Shown piece after piece: positions 17,256-26,125 of a DNA stretch of 64,000 nucleotides. Where the stretch lies: contig NC_012489.1 of assembly GCF_000010305.1 (NCBI RefSeq), forward strand, positions 4,037,646 through 4,101,645, written 5' to 3'. A model generated the notes under the pieces. The model was not told where the DNA came from, did not search any database, and saw only the letters and a program-made list of their open reading frames with translations. The stretch is from Gemmatimonas aurantiaca T-27. Its GTDB lineage: Bacteria > Gemmatimonadota > Gemmatimonadetes > Gemmatimonadales > Gemmatimonadaceae. The translations under genes were made by a program, and so were the position numbers. How positions within the stretch are numbered: the stretch's first letter is position 1; every line of letters starts with the position of its first letter.

Positions 17256-19202
17256 TCAGTTCCCCACGGCGTACGACACATTCACCACATGCGCCAGCGA
17301 ATATGCCAATTCGCCGTCGCAGAGCGTCACGTTGGAGCACTCCGGTGCCTCGATACCATCGAGCATGACCACCAGCCGCTGGATACTCTGCACACCCGGC
17401 ACAGTGGCTCGCCCGTATACACGCGAGTAGAACACGTCGCCCCCGAACGGCCATCCCTGGCCGTCTTCCCCGCCGGTGAGGGGATGGAAGTACTGCAGGA
17501 GAGCGGTCGAAATCGCGCTCTTCACCGCTGCCAGATCGGCACGATCATCCACCACCACGTCCGTCGTGACCTGTACCTGCCGATACACCGGCGGCACTAC
17601 ATAAAGTTCGGTGGTGATGACACGCGCGGTATCGAGACTCGCGCACACGCCGCGCAGTGTGCCTTCACTCGGCGTGGGATTCGGCGCCGCACTGTCCGGT
17701 ACCACGATGATGCTGACCACCCCTGGCACTTTCACACCTGGAAAGTCCGGATGTGAGAGCGGCAGCGCCTTGGCCCGGCGGATCGGCCCCGACTCGATCG
17801 CGAGTTGTTCGTAGTCCTGCGCGGTCACCGCGCGTCCGCGGCTGCGTATGGCGCTCGGCGCGCGCAGCTTGGCCTCCGCCAACGATTCCTCCGCACTCCC
17901 ACCCGTGGCCGGCTGCAGGTTGCCGATCGCATTGGCATCGACAGCATCGATGCTGCCAACCAGCGTGCGGATTGTGCCCGCAGCCACATTACCCGACGAA
18001 CCACCGCCGAAGCGGTATTCTCTCGCGACAATGTTGCTGGCCGGGAGGTCGCCGTTGCCCACCGGAATCGCACCATGCGTACCGTCGCCAAACCGCACTT
18101 CGCCTGTCGTACGATCGAGAACGTATACACGATCACGCGTGCCGGCATCGAAAAAGTCGCGAGTCTCGGTCCACACCACAAAACCATCGCCTTCGTTCAC
18201 TTCGAGCTGCAATGTGCCGGCCAGCACCGGGGCACTGCTCAACCGGAAGACCTGGTTGCCTCGTCCGTCACTGCCACCGAGCACTTCGTTGCGAACAGTC
18301 TGTGCCTGCGTGGCGGAGACCGTGTTGGTACGGATGCTGCGCAGCAACGGCGGCCGCTCGTATTGTGCCTGTGTCAGCCGAGCACGAATCCAGATGCGGG
18401 GCGCCGTGATTTCGCCGACCGTGTCGGACACCATCGCACCGGGCGCCGGTGTCCGGAGACGTACATGCCCCGAGCGTGTGAAGGCGAGCGTGTCATCGAC
18501 GAGCAGGTCGAGCGGACGCCAATCGGTTCCGTTCCAATATTCCCACGCCATCCGAGCGGAGGCGAAACGAGCCGATGATGTGCCACAGTTGACGTACTTC
18601 GGCGCACCGGCTGATGCCGTCACGAAGGCCAGGTCGAGCTCCACTTGCGGAAAGAGCGCTGCGGTCTCGAAACCCAGATACAGCGCCGAGTCGATTCCGG
18701 CCGCGTTGCCAAACGGGGCAAACGATTCCAGTGCGGACCCGTTGGCCACACTCATGTCTTCGAAGGCAAATCCGTCGAATGCCTGTACGGATGACAATCG
18801 CGCGGCAATTGCCGTAATCGCCCGATCGGTCTCGAACACGATCGGTGCGGGCGAACCGGGGGCCGCAGCCGATACCTGGGTGCGTCGCGGGATGATCACG
18901 AATGGCTGCGGAGCGGTGAGAGTCAACGGAAAACTGATCTCCGCCATCGCCGGCTCGGCGGCCCGCAACTCGATACCCAGCAGCTCGAGAAACTTGAGAT
19001 AGTTGAGCTCCGGTACCTGCCCCATGCGGTACATCAACATGTCGCCAAGCCAGGCAAACAGTTGGACCAGCGTCATCCCGGGATCGCTGTCATTGAAGTC
19101 CGTCCACTCCGGCGTATAGCGCGGGATGCGCGTGCGCAGCTCCGCCACGAGATCGTCGTAGCGTCGGTTGTCGATGACCGGAAGGTTCGAGGCGAGCGGC
19201 AT
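17256..19202 (-). CDS. Baseplate J-like wedge protein (Afp11-like)
   Basis: A 648-residue baseplate protein. The N-terminus has the family signature (YTPEWTDFNDSDPGMTLVQLFAWLGDMLMYR), and the remainder carries the baseplate J / gp6-type arrangement, including RVYVLDRTTGEVRFGDG, the conserved segment RGRAVTAQDYEQLA and YGRATVPGVQSI near the end. Two bases separate its start from the gp25 stop. It forms the main baseplate wedge and is one of the most reliable eCIS markers. Confidence 0.95.
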   Translation of the reverse strand: MPLASNLPVIDNRRYDDLVAELRTRIPRYTPEWTDFNDSDPGMTLVQLFAWLGDMLMYRMGQVPELNYLKFLELLGIELRAAEPAMAEISFPLTLTAPQPFVIIPRRTQVSAAAPGSPAPIVFETDRAITAIAARLSSVQAFDGFAFEDMSVANGSALESFAPFGNAAGIDSALYLGFETAALFPQVELDLAFVTASAGAPKYVNCGTSSARFASARMAWEYWNGTDWRPLDLLVDDTLAFTRSGHVRLRTPAPGAMVSDTVGEITAPRIWIRARLTQAQYERPPLLRSIRTNTVSATQAQTVRNEVLGGSDGRGNQVFRLSSAPVLAGTLQLEVNEGDGFVVWTETRDFFDAGTRDRVYVLDRTTGEVRFGDGTHGAIPVGNGDLPASNIVAREYRFGGGSSGNVAAGTIRTLVGSIDAVDANAIGNLQPATGGSAEESLAEAKLRAPSAIRSRGRAVTAQDYEQLAIESGPIRRAKALPLSHPDFPGVKVPGVVSIIVVPDSAAPNPTPSEGTLRGVCASLDTARVITTELYVVPPVYRQVQVTTDVVVDDRADLAAVKSAISTALLQYFHPLTGGEDGQGWPFGGDVFYSRVYGRATVPGVQSIQRLVVMLDGIEAPECSNVTLCDGELAYSLAHVVNVSYAVGN

Positions 19203-19204
19203 GA

Positions 19205-19615
19205 TCAGGCTCCCTCTCGCAGGTAGAACGGATAGACGATGTTCGCGAGCGCGTTGTTGGCACGGATGCGATAGCCAACACGAATGAGCAGCAGCGTTGC
19301 TTCACCCGGTGGCGATTCGACGACCAGGTCGAGCACGTCGATGCGCGGCTCCCACTGTACCAGCGCGCGCCGCACCTGCTGTGCGACAAGCCCGATAGTG
19401 CCCGGCGTATTGGGCTGGAACACCAGATCGTGAATGCCACACCCGAACTCGGGGAGCATCACGCGTTCGCCCTTGGCGGTACTGAGAATCAGGTAGACCG
19501 ATTCTTCCACACGATGTTCGTAGCTGGCGCGCGCCATGCCGCCGGCGGGCGTGACCTGCAACGGGAACTTCCAACCCTGCCCCAGGAAGGCGCGGGTATC
19601 GCGAGAGGTGGTCAT
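19205..19615 (-). CDS. gp25-like baseplate protein (Afp9-like)
   Basis: A 136-residue member of the gpW/gp25 family. The core EESVYLILSTAKGERVMLPEFGCGIHD is diagnostic (the T4 gp25 EPR-type motif is replaced by the KGERVMLPEFG form usual in CIS). It is followed by LVFQPNT and the terminal strand LLIRVGYRI. It initiates sheath assembly on the baseplate. One base separates it from the PAAR-like gene and two from baseplate J. Confidence 0.94.
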   Translation of the reverse strand: MTTSRDTRAFLGQGWKFPLQVTPAGGMARASYEHRVEESVYLILSTAKGERVMLPEFGCGIHDLVFQPNTPGTIGLVAQQVRRALVQWEPRIDVLDLVVESPPGEATLLLIRVGYRIRANNALANIVYPFYLREGA

Positions 19616-19616
19616 G

Positions 19617-20330
19617 TCAGCTCACCGTGATAGTCGCTTCGGCGTAGGCGGACGCCCCGCGCTGCGTGACACCAGTCATGAAGAGCTTGTGCGCGCCGGG
19701 CCCCAGTGATGCCATGAAGGCCGCCGACAGCGTGCAGATCACGGTCAGGGAGGGCGACGACCAAGCACCGCCGGCAGGCGCCACCACCAGGCCGCTCGGC
19801 AGACCGTTCGTGGCATCCATGCTCACACCCGGTGGCGTGGTCATCAGCACACGCAGATCCCACGCCAGCGGAAAGGCGGCCGTCAACGTGAAAGTGACGA
19901 TGGCCGTCGGCGGCAGCATCGTGGCGCTCACAAACGGCACGGCGGGCGGCACGACGACCACCACCGGAGGCGCGTCATCGAGCATGGCGGGCGATGGCTC
20001 TGCCGCCGTCGCTCCCTCAGGCAGGGGCGCCGGTGAGCTATCGTCGATCAACGTGGTGGTCTCGCTGATGGTGAGCGGAAGACCGGTGAAACTCTTCTGG
20101 ATGTCGGTGGCGAGGATGACTTTGCGATCGGCGATGGTGGTGGCGTTCAATCCCATCGATTGCAGCGTATAGCCCGCGCACGGGGGCAGAAACACACAGG
20201 TGAGGGTGCCCGTGTCTCCTTCTCCGGTTACCACACCAGCCGCGTCCACGTACGGCGTGGAAGGGACGGTGGTCCCTACGCCCCCGTGCGGACAGGTGAT
20301 CACGGCCGATGTCGTCAGCACCTTGGGCAT
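19617..20330 (-). CDS. PAAR-like spike-tip protein (Afp10-like)
   Basis: A 237-residue protein whose N-terminal 95 residues resemble PAAR-like tips of eCIS (VLTTSAVITCPHGG start, LTCVFLPPCAGY, DRKVILATDI). A Pro/Ala/Val-rich linker of about 40 residues follows, then a beta-rich C-terminal domain of about 100 residues. A C-terminal extension on a tip protein is a common way to carry an extra function, but no catalytic motif is visible. It lies directly upstream of gp25 and 43 bases downstream of the gp5-like gene. Confidence 0.83.
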   Translation of the reverse strand: MPKVLTTSAVITCPHGGVGTTVPSTPYVDAAGVVTGEGDTGTLTCVFLPPCAGYTLQSMGLNATTIADRKVILATDIQKSFTGLPLTISETTTLIDDSSPAPLPEGATAAEPSPAMLDDAPPVVVVVPPAVPFVSATMLPPTAIVTFTLTAAFPLAWDLRVLMTTPPGVSMDATNGLPSGLVVAPAGGAWSSPSLTVICTLSAAFMASLGPGAHKLFMTGVTQRGASAYAEATITVS

Positions 20331-20373
20331 CGTGGCTCCGCGTCAGTGACGGATGACTGTGAGACGACGGGGA

Positions 20374-20841
20374 TCATGTGATCTTCACCTGGCCGGATTG
20401 CATCGTGACGGCACGGCCGCCACCGGTGAGCGTGATCGACTGCTGTGCATCGTCCATGGTGAGCATGAGTCCACCCTCGGTTTTCACCACGACCTTCTTT
20501 GCTCCAGGCTTGTCTTCGAAGCGCAACTCATGCCCCCCCGGCGTACGGATGATGCGCATCTGCGGTTCGTTCTCCGGCGGCAGATCGCTGCCGTTCCAGA
20601 GAAAGCCCAGGATGAACGGGTGATCGAAGTCGCCATGTTCGAACGCCACCAGCGCTTCATCGCCCACTTCCGGCATCATGAAGCAGCCACGATCCTTGCC
20701 CGCCAGCGGTGTGCTCACCGGAGCCCACGCACTCTTCATCGCTGGCCCCATCCACGGAAACGACAACCGGATCTTTCCCTGTCCGGTAGGATCTTCCAGG
20801 CTCTCCACGATGCCAACGGCCACACCGGAGGGCTTTCTCAT
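20374..20841 (-). CDS. gp5/VgrG C-terminal-like spike protein
   Basis: A 155-residue protein carrying the OB-fold and the start of the spike helix of phage baseplate assembly protein V / gp5 (GIVESLEDPTGQGKIRLSFPWM, CFMMPEVGDEALVAFEHGD, HPFILGFLWNG). The ATG at 20841 overlaps the gp27-like stop (ATGA), with GGAG nine bases upstream. A GTG 18 bases earlier is less likely. Together with the gene before it, it makes up what is one fused Afp8/VgrG-type polypeptide in other systems. Confidence 0.93.
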   Translation of the reverse strand: MRKPSGVAVGIVESLEDPTGQGKIRLSFPWMGPAMKSAWAPVSTPLAGKDRGCFMMPEVGDEALVAFEHGDFDHPFILGFLWNGSDLPPENEPQMRIIRTPGGHELRFEDKPGAKKVVVKTEGGLMLTMDDAQQSITLTGGGRAVTMQSGQVKIT

Positions 20842-22073
20842 CGCTTCCACTCCGGCCACTCGTCTTCGCGGTAGCAGTTGAACTGCGTGGTGTAACCCGA
20901 CTCGCCGATCGTGTGGGTCGTGTCGGTGACGAAATACACGCCACTGAAGCGCGAACCGATGTTGCCGATCGCCACAAGCTGCCCAGCGCGCAGATCGGGT
21001 AGCCCAACCGTCGTGGCACTGGCTTTGACCATTGCCCGCTGCACCTGCAGCAGCCGGGCGCGAGCGGCACTTCGCGCCTGGTCCTTCGTGAACACCGGCA
21101 GGTCCACCACCACATCGTCATGCGGATCGCAACTACCGAGCAGGCGATGCAGATCCGTATTGCGCTGCAGCTCCTTGTCGTCGAGATCGACTTTCTCTTC
21201 GATCGGTTTCTTCGTGGCGCGATCCCACCCCCGCACCGTAACTGACCTGACCTGACCGGCGGTGGTGAGTGTGGGCTTGAACTCGAGCAGCGAGCGGCCC
21301 CACTCGAGACGGTAGATCACGTCGCGCAGCACCACTCCCTGCCCTCCATGCGGCGGGCCAAAGTACAGGCGCCGGGGACGCACCGTGCCACCTTTGGTCT
21401 TCGATTCCTCCATGATGAAGATCACGTAGCCGCGCTCACGCGCACGCCCGAAGAGAAAATCGATATCCGTCTGGCTCTTCTGCGCGATGTACTCGAGTCG
21501 CGGCTCGTCGCCCTCAACGGCAGGATCGGTCTCCACCGGCAGCGGGAATCGCTTGAGTTGGGTTTCCTCGTCCTTGAGAGTCGCCAGTTTTTTCGCGATT
21601 TCGCTGTCGGTGACTTTCTCCCACGCAAAATCGTACGGCTTGCGGCGCAACTGATGCAGCACATTCAACCCGCGCACCGTGAGTGTCGGCGCACCACCGG
21701 ACGGAAAGTTCGGTTCCATGGTCGTGACCGTGCCAGTGAGCATGGTGCGCATCTCGTCCACATATCCCATGCGCACCGTGACTTCGCGGCGGCAAGGCTC
21801 GAACAGTTTGAAGCGCAGTCCGCGCGCATCGTTGCGTTGCAGCTCCTCGTCTGTTTCAGCGCCGACATACTTGAACTCGCGCGTGCTGGCCTCCCAGTTG
21901 TTCACGGTCATCTCGAAACCGTCCAGCTCACCGGTACTGTCGTGATAGGTGAGCTGCGATACATCACGCAGCACGTCGCGCGGCAGGCCCACCCCTTCGA
22001 TCTTGACTTCGAATCGGGGGACGCGGAAACCACCCTGCAGTTTCGACTCTTCGAGCAGCGACGTGAGATTCAT
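20838..22073 (-). CDS. gp27-like spike hub protein (phage late control D family; N-terminal half of Afp8)
   Basis: A 411-residue hub protein with the late-control-D pattern: LPRDVLRDVSQLTYHDSTGELDGFEMTVNNW early, then RREVTVRMGY, and near the end LRAGQLVAIGNIGSRFSGVYFVTDTTHTIG. It forms the trimeric hub under the spike. The gp5-like gene overlaps its stop by four bases, so the two are translationally coupled. It starts ten bases after the LysM gene. Confidence 0.93.
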   Translation of the reverse strand: MNLTSLLEESKLQGGFRVPRFEVKIEGVGLPRDVLRDVSQLTYHDSTGELDGFEMTVNNWEASTREFKYVGAETDEELQRNDARGLRFKLFEPCRREVTVRMGYVDEMRTMLTGTVTTMEPNFPSGGAPTLTVRGLNVLHQLRRKPYDFAWEKVTDSEIAKKLATLKDEETQLKRFPLPVETDPAVEGDEPRLEYIAQKSQTDIDFLFGRARERGYVIFIMEESKTKGGTVRPRRLYFGPPHGGQGVVLRDVIYRLEWGRSLLEFKPTLTTAGQVRSVTVRGWDRATKKPIEEKVDLDDKELQRNTDLHRLLGSCDPHDDVVVDLPVFTKDQARSAARARLLQVQRAMVKASATTVGLPDLRAGQLVAIGNIGSRFSGVYFVTDTTHTIGESGYTTQFNCYREDEWPEWKR

Positions 22074-22083
22074 GACTCGTGTC

Positions 22084-22776
22084 TCAGAGCAGCGGCGGAA
22101 CGCGTAGGAACACGCCGACGTCGAGCCGCCGCGGATCGGCGATGCGGTTGGCGTCAGCCACTTCGCGCCAGCGATGCGGCATGCGATAGTGACGCCCTGC
22201 GATGCCGCTCAGCGTGTCACCACGCTGTACCACGTGGCTTTGTGTCTTGTCTGGGGAATTCAGGTTGAGCTGTTTGAGTTGCTCGTCCAGTGTCTTGTAC
22301 TCGCGCAACGATACCGTCACGATGGCACGAAGCGGGACCCCTTCCGGGCTGAACAGCGTGAAGCGTTGTTTCACACTCTCCACCACACACTGAAAATCCG
22401 ATCGACGTTGGTTGCCGACTTTCTCCGACACGTCGCTTCCTGGGAACTTCTTGTGCCAAAGGAACGAGCACACCGGCGGTGCGTGCGTGTCCGGCTCGAT
22501 CTTCACCAGTTGGTATATCTGATCCGTGAGCGTGGTGACACTGGTAGCGTTGGTGCCCATCCCATCATCGGTCGTGTCGAAATAGAGATCGAGTGCCAGT
22601 GTTTCCGTCTGGCCGCGCACGAATTGAATCAGCGGCGTGTCGAGCCCAGGAATCGCAATCTCGGCCAGTTGCGCGCCTTTGGTGAGCGTGTACTCGGTCG
22701 GATTGAACTGGACGGGAATGAACTCCATCTCGTCTTTCCACATCACCACGATGGTGGCCTTCTCGAGTTGCTCCAT
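22084..22776 (-). CDS. LysM-containing tube-baseplate adaptor (Afp7-like)
   Basis: A 230-residue protein. The N-terminal part (FIPVQFNPTEYTLTKGAQ) is typical of CIS tube-initiator/adaptor proteins, and the C-terminal 50 residues are a LysM domain (HVVQRGDTLSGIAGRHY, DANRI). In Afp/PVC it links the tube to the hub. The start codon shares a base with the preceding stop (TGATG), indicating coupling. Confidence 0.93.
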   Translation of the reverse strand: MEQLEKATIVVMWKDEMEFIPVQFNPTEYTLTKGAQLAEIAIPGLDTPLIQFVRGQTETLALDLYFDTTDDGMGTNATSVTTLTDQIYQLVKIEPDTHAPPVCSFLWHKKFPGSDVSEKVGNQRRSDFQCVVESVKQRFTLFSPEGVPLRAIVTVSLREYKTLDEQLKQLNLNSPDKTQSHVVQRGDTLSGIAGRHYRMPHRWREVADANRIADPRRLDVGVFLRVPPLL

Positions 22777-22967
22777 CAGTCGATGTCCTCATGATGGCGA
22801 CCACCGCTGATGTCACGTTCGGCGCGAACCCGCTGCGTATGTGCGTCCGCTGCACGTACCTGGGCCATGAACTCGGCAAAGAGCTGCTTCTTCACCCGTG
22901 GATCGACCAGGGCCGCACCGTCCACGGCGCGGACCGTGCTCTCGATGGTGCCAATTTCGATGTCCAT
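22776..22967 (-). CDS. DUF5908 small protein (Afp6/PVC6-like)
   Basis: A 63-residue protein read from ATG 22967, two bases after the second tube gene stop and overlapping the LysM start. The start MDIEIGTIESTVRAV and its position between the tube and LysM genes match the small DUF5908 (Afp6-type) proteins conserved in eCIS loci. It is easy to miss because a longer frame without coding features encloses it. Its exact role is not known. Confidence 0.82.
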   Translation of the reverse strand: MDIEIGTIESTVRAVDGAALVDPRVKKQLFAEFMAQVRAADAHTQRVRAERDISGGRHHEDID

Positions 22968-22969
22968 CG

Positions 22970-23536
22970 TCAGAACCCTCCCGTGATGGCGGCACTCGCA
23001 CCGAACGACGCGGCCGCGGCGCCGTAGCCCACATAGGGCACCTGCCAGAGCCCCTCGTGCGTGATCTCGATCCCTTCGATCGCGACGGCGTTCTGCCCCG
23101 CCACCAGCGACGGACCGGTGTACTTCGTCGGCAGGCCGCGCCGGAAGTGCCAGATGTGCGACGGTAGATGCAGGTCGTTGAGCAGCGTGATGATACCGTC
23201 CTTCCGTTTTCCCTTGCCGATGGCAAAGTCGTAGTGCCAGTCCCAAAGCGAGGAGCCGGCGCCCATACCGTGTTTCAGCACGATCGGCGACCAGGTCACA
23301 CGGGTCGGAAACTTGAGCACCGCCCCGTTGCGTCCCCCCTCCTTGAACTCCTCGACGTCTAGCGCCATATCGAGCCCCGAGCATTCGGAGAAGCCACCGA
23401 GCAACGTGTCGGTGATCGCCGACATTGCCGCTGATGTGAGTGTTGCCATCGTGCTCGAGGTGTCGATCAGATTGATGGTGAAGTTGTACGCCATCAGGGG
23501 ATCGAGTCGCAGTCCCACTGCACCGAGCAAGGCCAT
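22970..23536 (-). CDS. Second inner-tube protein (gp19 family, Afp5-like)
   Basis: A 188-residue member of the tail tube family (GGFSECSGLDMALDVEEFKEGG, IVLKHGMG, GIEITHEGLWQVPYVG). It is longer than the first tube protein and shares the usual tube core. In Afp, an Afp5-type tube protein forms the first disc above the baseplate, which fits its place next to the DUF5908 and LysM genes. Start and sheath stop overlap by one base (TGATG). Confidence 0.9.
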   Translation of the reverse strand: MALLGAVGLRLDPLMAYNFTINLIDTSSTMATLTSAAMSAITDTLLGGFSECSGLDMALDVEEFKEGGRNGAVLKFPTRVTWSPIVLKHGMGAGSSLWDWHYDFAIGKGKRKDGIITLLNDLHLPSHIWHFRRGLPTKYTGPSLVAGQNAVAIEGIEITHEGLWQVPYVGYGAAAASFGASAAITGGF

Positions 23537-25584
23537 CAGGTCACCCTCCCGCCACGCTCAACCGCCCACTCCGCGATTTCGAGCTCATTGCGCGAACGCC
23601 ACACCCGTACCACCACGAACTCGAAGGGGATCGCCGGCGCAATGCCGATGTCCACGCACAGACGACCAACCGCCACGTCCGATGGGCGATTGTTCGTGTC
23701 ATCGCACCGTACGAAGAACGCCTCGTCCATGCTCGCACCGGCGAGCTGTCCCTGTTGCCAGAGTGTGGCTAGATAGATGAGGATCGACATGCGCAACCGC
23801 TCGCGCGTGCCGGTGTCATTCGGCTCGAACACCGCCCACTGCGTCGCCAGGTCGAGCGCTTTCATCACCATGAGCACGAGGCGGCGCACGGGCAGGAACC
23901 GCCACGACACATCGCTGCTCACGGTCCGTGCCCCCAGGATGCGCAATCCGCGACCCGGCAGTGCGCGCAGCACGTTGATGCCGAGCGTATTGAGCAGACC
24001 ATGCGACTCGTCGTCCATGGTCACCGTCAAATCCTGCGCCCACACCAGCGGATCGTTGGCGGGCGCTTTGTGCACGCCCACCGCACGGTCGGTTCGTGCC
24101 ATCTGACCGGCGACGTGCCCGGAAGGGGGAATGGCACGTGTGGGCTCGCGGCGCACACGCAACGGGTCGACCACCCTCACCCAGGGATGATAGAGCGCCG
24201 CCATCTTCGAATCGAAACGCTGCCGCCAGGCGCGGATGCCGGCGAGACCGAGCGTGGTGCCATGCGCGCTCTCGAACGGTCCATCAAGCAACGCGACGCG
24301 GTCGCGCCGGCTCTCGCAGTGCCAGACCAGATCAGCCTGCACACGGAACACATCCGCCTCGCTGAACACTGGCGGTATTTCGCCTGGCTCCTGCGGTGAC
24401 GGCGACGCCGGCTGCGGCGTGGTGACGAGTGCACAGGGATCGGGAATGCAGGGTGGGAGCGGCGCGAAATCGGGCGGGGCTATTGGACGGATATGAATGT
24501 CGGGAATCGCGACCATTGCGATCTCGTCCACCGTACCCAGGGCGCGAAGACCGCGTCGCCGTGATGCCTTCACCAGGTCGGAGTCGTCCGCTGCCCACTC
24601 GGCGCCGATGAAGTCCGTCGCGAGCAGACCACGCAGTCCATCGCGCCCGCCTGTCAGCACCAGCGAAGATGGAGGCAAGAGATCGGCAGCTACGATCGAC
24701 ATGGCCATGGGGCGTGGTACCAGCGGATCGCCACCGAATGCGACACGCAGTTCATCGATGCCAATCCGCAGCGGTGGAGACGCCGCCGTGCGCCCCTGGT
24801 CACCGCCCGACACTTCGTGCGAAGCGGCGAGGGACCGTGGTCCGTACGACGGGTGCTCCGGTACCAACGTCAACCCCTCGTGCACGGCCATCGAGACGCC
24901 ACCTTCACTGACAAGGATGGTGTACTCCACACTCTCCACCATCACCGGCTTCGATGCCTCCAGTGGTGGCAACAGGGCGTCGTAGGGCAGACGACGAGAC
25001 GGTTGATCGGCCACCCAGAAGAGACGTCGGGTTACGGCGTCGACATCGTTCACCACGCGGTAAATGGGTGCCGCCGTTGCTGATTGAGACAGGCGCACCA
25101 GCGAACCACGAGTGAAACCGCTGGTCGACGCCACTTCGGTATACGACGGATCACCGCCGGCAACTGTGCCGCTCGTCTGCGCCCGATGGGTGGCAACCAC
25201 CTGGATAGACAGACGATTGCCCCAGGTGCCCGGACTCGATGCGCGTATCCGCCATACCGGCGTAGCACCAGTCAGCGACAGCAGCGTTGCTTGCGCTGAC
25301 TGCACGCCCGCATGCACATCCCGTGATGCCACACGAACCACCCAGCATCGTGCGCCGCCGTTCTCGAAAAAGGCACGCACCGTGTAGGCGAGATAGCCGC
25401 TACCTGTCACCTCTCCAAAGTGCGCGCGGAACTGTCGCCACGATTCGAGCGGCACCGGAGTATCCACTGGTCCGCGCTCCGCGATGCCGACAAAACCCGC
25501 CACGTCGGTGCGTACCGACGCTACGCGGGTATCGACCGCATCAACCGTCTCGTAGTAGACGCCAGGTGTCGCGAGTGCGGCCAT
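23536..25584 (-). CDS. Second contractile sheath protein
   Basis: A 682-residue sheath protein. N-terminal hallmark: TPGVYYETVDAV ... DVAGFVGIAERGPVDTPVPLESW ... FFENGGARCWVVRVA. C-terminal hallmark: SDVSWRFLPVRRLVLMVMKALDLATQWAVFEPND ... MDEAFFVRCDD. Several hundred residues between these ends form an inserted, probably surface-exposed domain, so it is larger than the usual 350-500-residue Afp sheath. It is likely a specialised ring next to the baseplate or cap. Confidence 0.94.
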   Translation of the reverse strand: MAALATPGVYYETVDAVDTRVASVRTDVAGFVGIAERGPVDTPVPLESWRQFRAHFGEVTGSGYLAYTVRAFFENGGARCWVVRVASRDVHAGVQSAQATLLSLTGATPVWRIRASSPGTWGNRLSIQVVATHRAQTSGTVAGGDPSYTEVASTSGFTRGSLVRLSQSATAAPIYRVVNDVDAVTRRLFWVADQPSRRLPYDALLPPLEASKPVMVESVEYTILVSEGGVSMAVHEGLTLVPEHPSYGPRSLAASHEVSGGDQGRTAASPPLRIGIDELRVAFGGDPLVPRPMAMSIVAADLLPPSSLVLTGGRDGLRGLLATDFIGAEWAADDSDLVKASRRRGLRALGTVDEIAMVAIPDIHIRPIAPPDFAPLPPCIPDPCALVTTPQPASPSPQEPGEIPPVFSEADVFRVQADLVWHCESRRDRVALLDGPFESAHGTTLGLAGIRAWRQRFDSKMAALYHPWVRVVDPLRVRREPTRAIPPSGHVAGQMARTDRAVGVHKAPANDPLVWAQDLTVTMDDESHGLLNTLGINVLRALPGRGLRILGARTVSSDVSWRFLPVRRLVLMVMKALDLATQWAVFEPNDTGTRERLRMSILIYLATLWQQGQLAGASMDEAFFVRCDDTNNRPSDVAVGRLCVDIGIAPAIPFEFVVVRVWRSRNELEIAEWAVERGGRVT

Positions 25585-25625
25585 GGCCGATCAGCGCGTC
25601 AGGCGCGAAAAGAGTGAGCGCGGCA

Positions 25626-26063
25626 TCAGGCGAGCTCGATCCCTTCGTGCACCAGTTCGCACGACTCGATGGCCACTTCGTTGGCGGTGGCGTTGAATGT
25701 CGGCCCTTCGATCTTGTTGATCCAGGCGTTCGACACGTTCCAGCGCATCACTTCGTTGTGTTCTTCGTCCTGCAGGATGATCGAGCCGTCACGCCGTTCG
25801 GCCACGCCGTTGGCGATCAGCTTGTACCAGGCCCACAGCTCGCCGTTGACGGTGTAGCCACGCTTGAGGACGATGTTCGTATACTTCCGCATGCCAATCA
25901 GCTTGCGCACCGACAACTGCATGTCGGTGCCCTCGCGGTAGTCCACCGAGTCTCCTTCGGCGGTCAGTCCGCTGACCTCACTGAAACTGCCGACGGGCAA
26001 GCCGTCGAATTCGACCTTGAAGTTGAAACTGCGAAACGGGTCCGGGCGGTCGGCGGTGGCCAT
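25626..26063 (-). CDS. Major inner-tube protein (gp19 family, Afp1-like)
   Basis: A 145-residue tail tube protein with the textbook family sequence (FRSFNFKVEFDGLPVGSFSEVSGL, IGMRKYTNIVLKRGY, then EVAIESCELVHEGIEL at the end). It forms the hexameric discs of the inner tube. It lies between the two sheath genes, with 62 and 41 bases of spacing. Confidence 0.96.
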   Translation of the reverse strand: MATADRPDPFRSFNFKVEFDGLPVGSFSEVSGLTAEGDSVDYREGTDMQLSVRKLIGMRKYTNIVLKRGYTVNGELWAWYKLIANGVAERRDGSIILQDEEHNEVMRWNVSNAWINKIEGPTFNATANEVAIESCELVHEGIELA

Positions 26064-26125
26064 GGTTTTCTCTGCGTAGCAGTGGGTGACGAGACGTCGT
26101 GGTGTCGACGGTCAGGACGTGCGAA

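Noticed and set aside
22968-23384. Long minus-strand frame before the DUF5908 gene
   Set aside because: It is out of frame with the second tube gene and Arg/Gly-rich; only its end, from ATG 22967, is a real gene.
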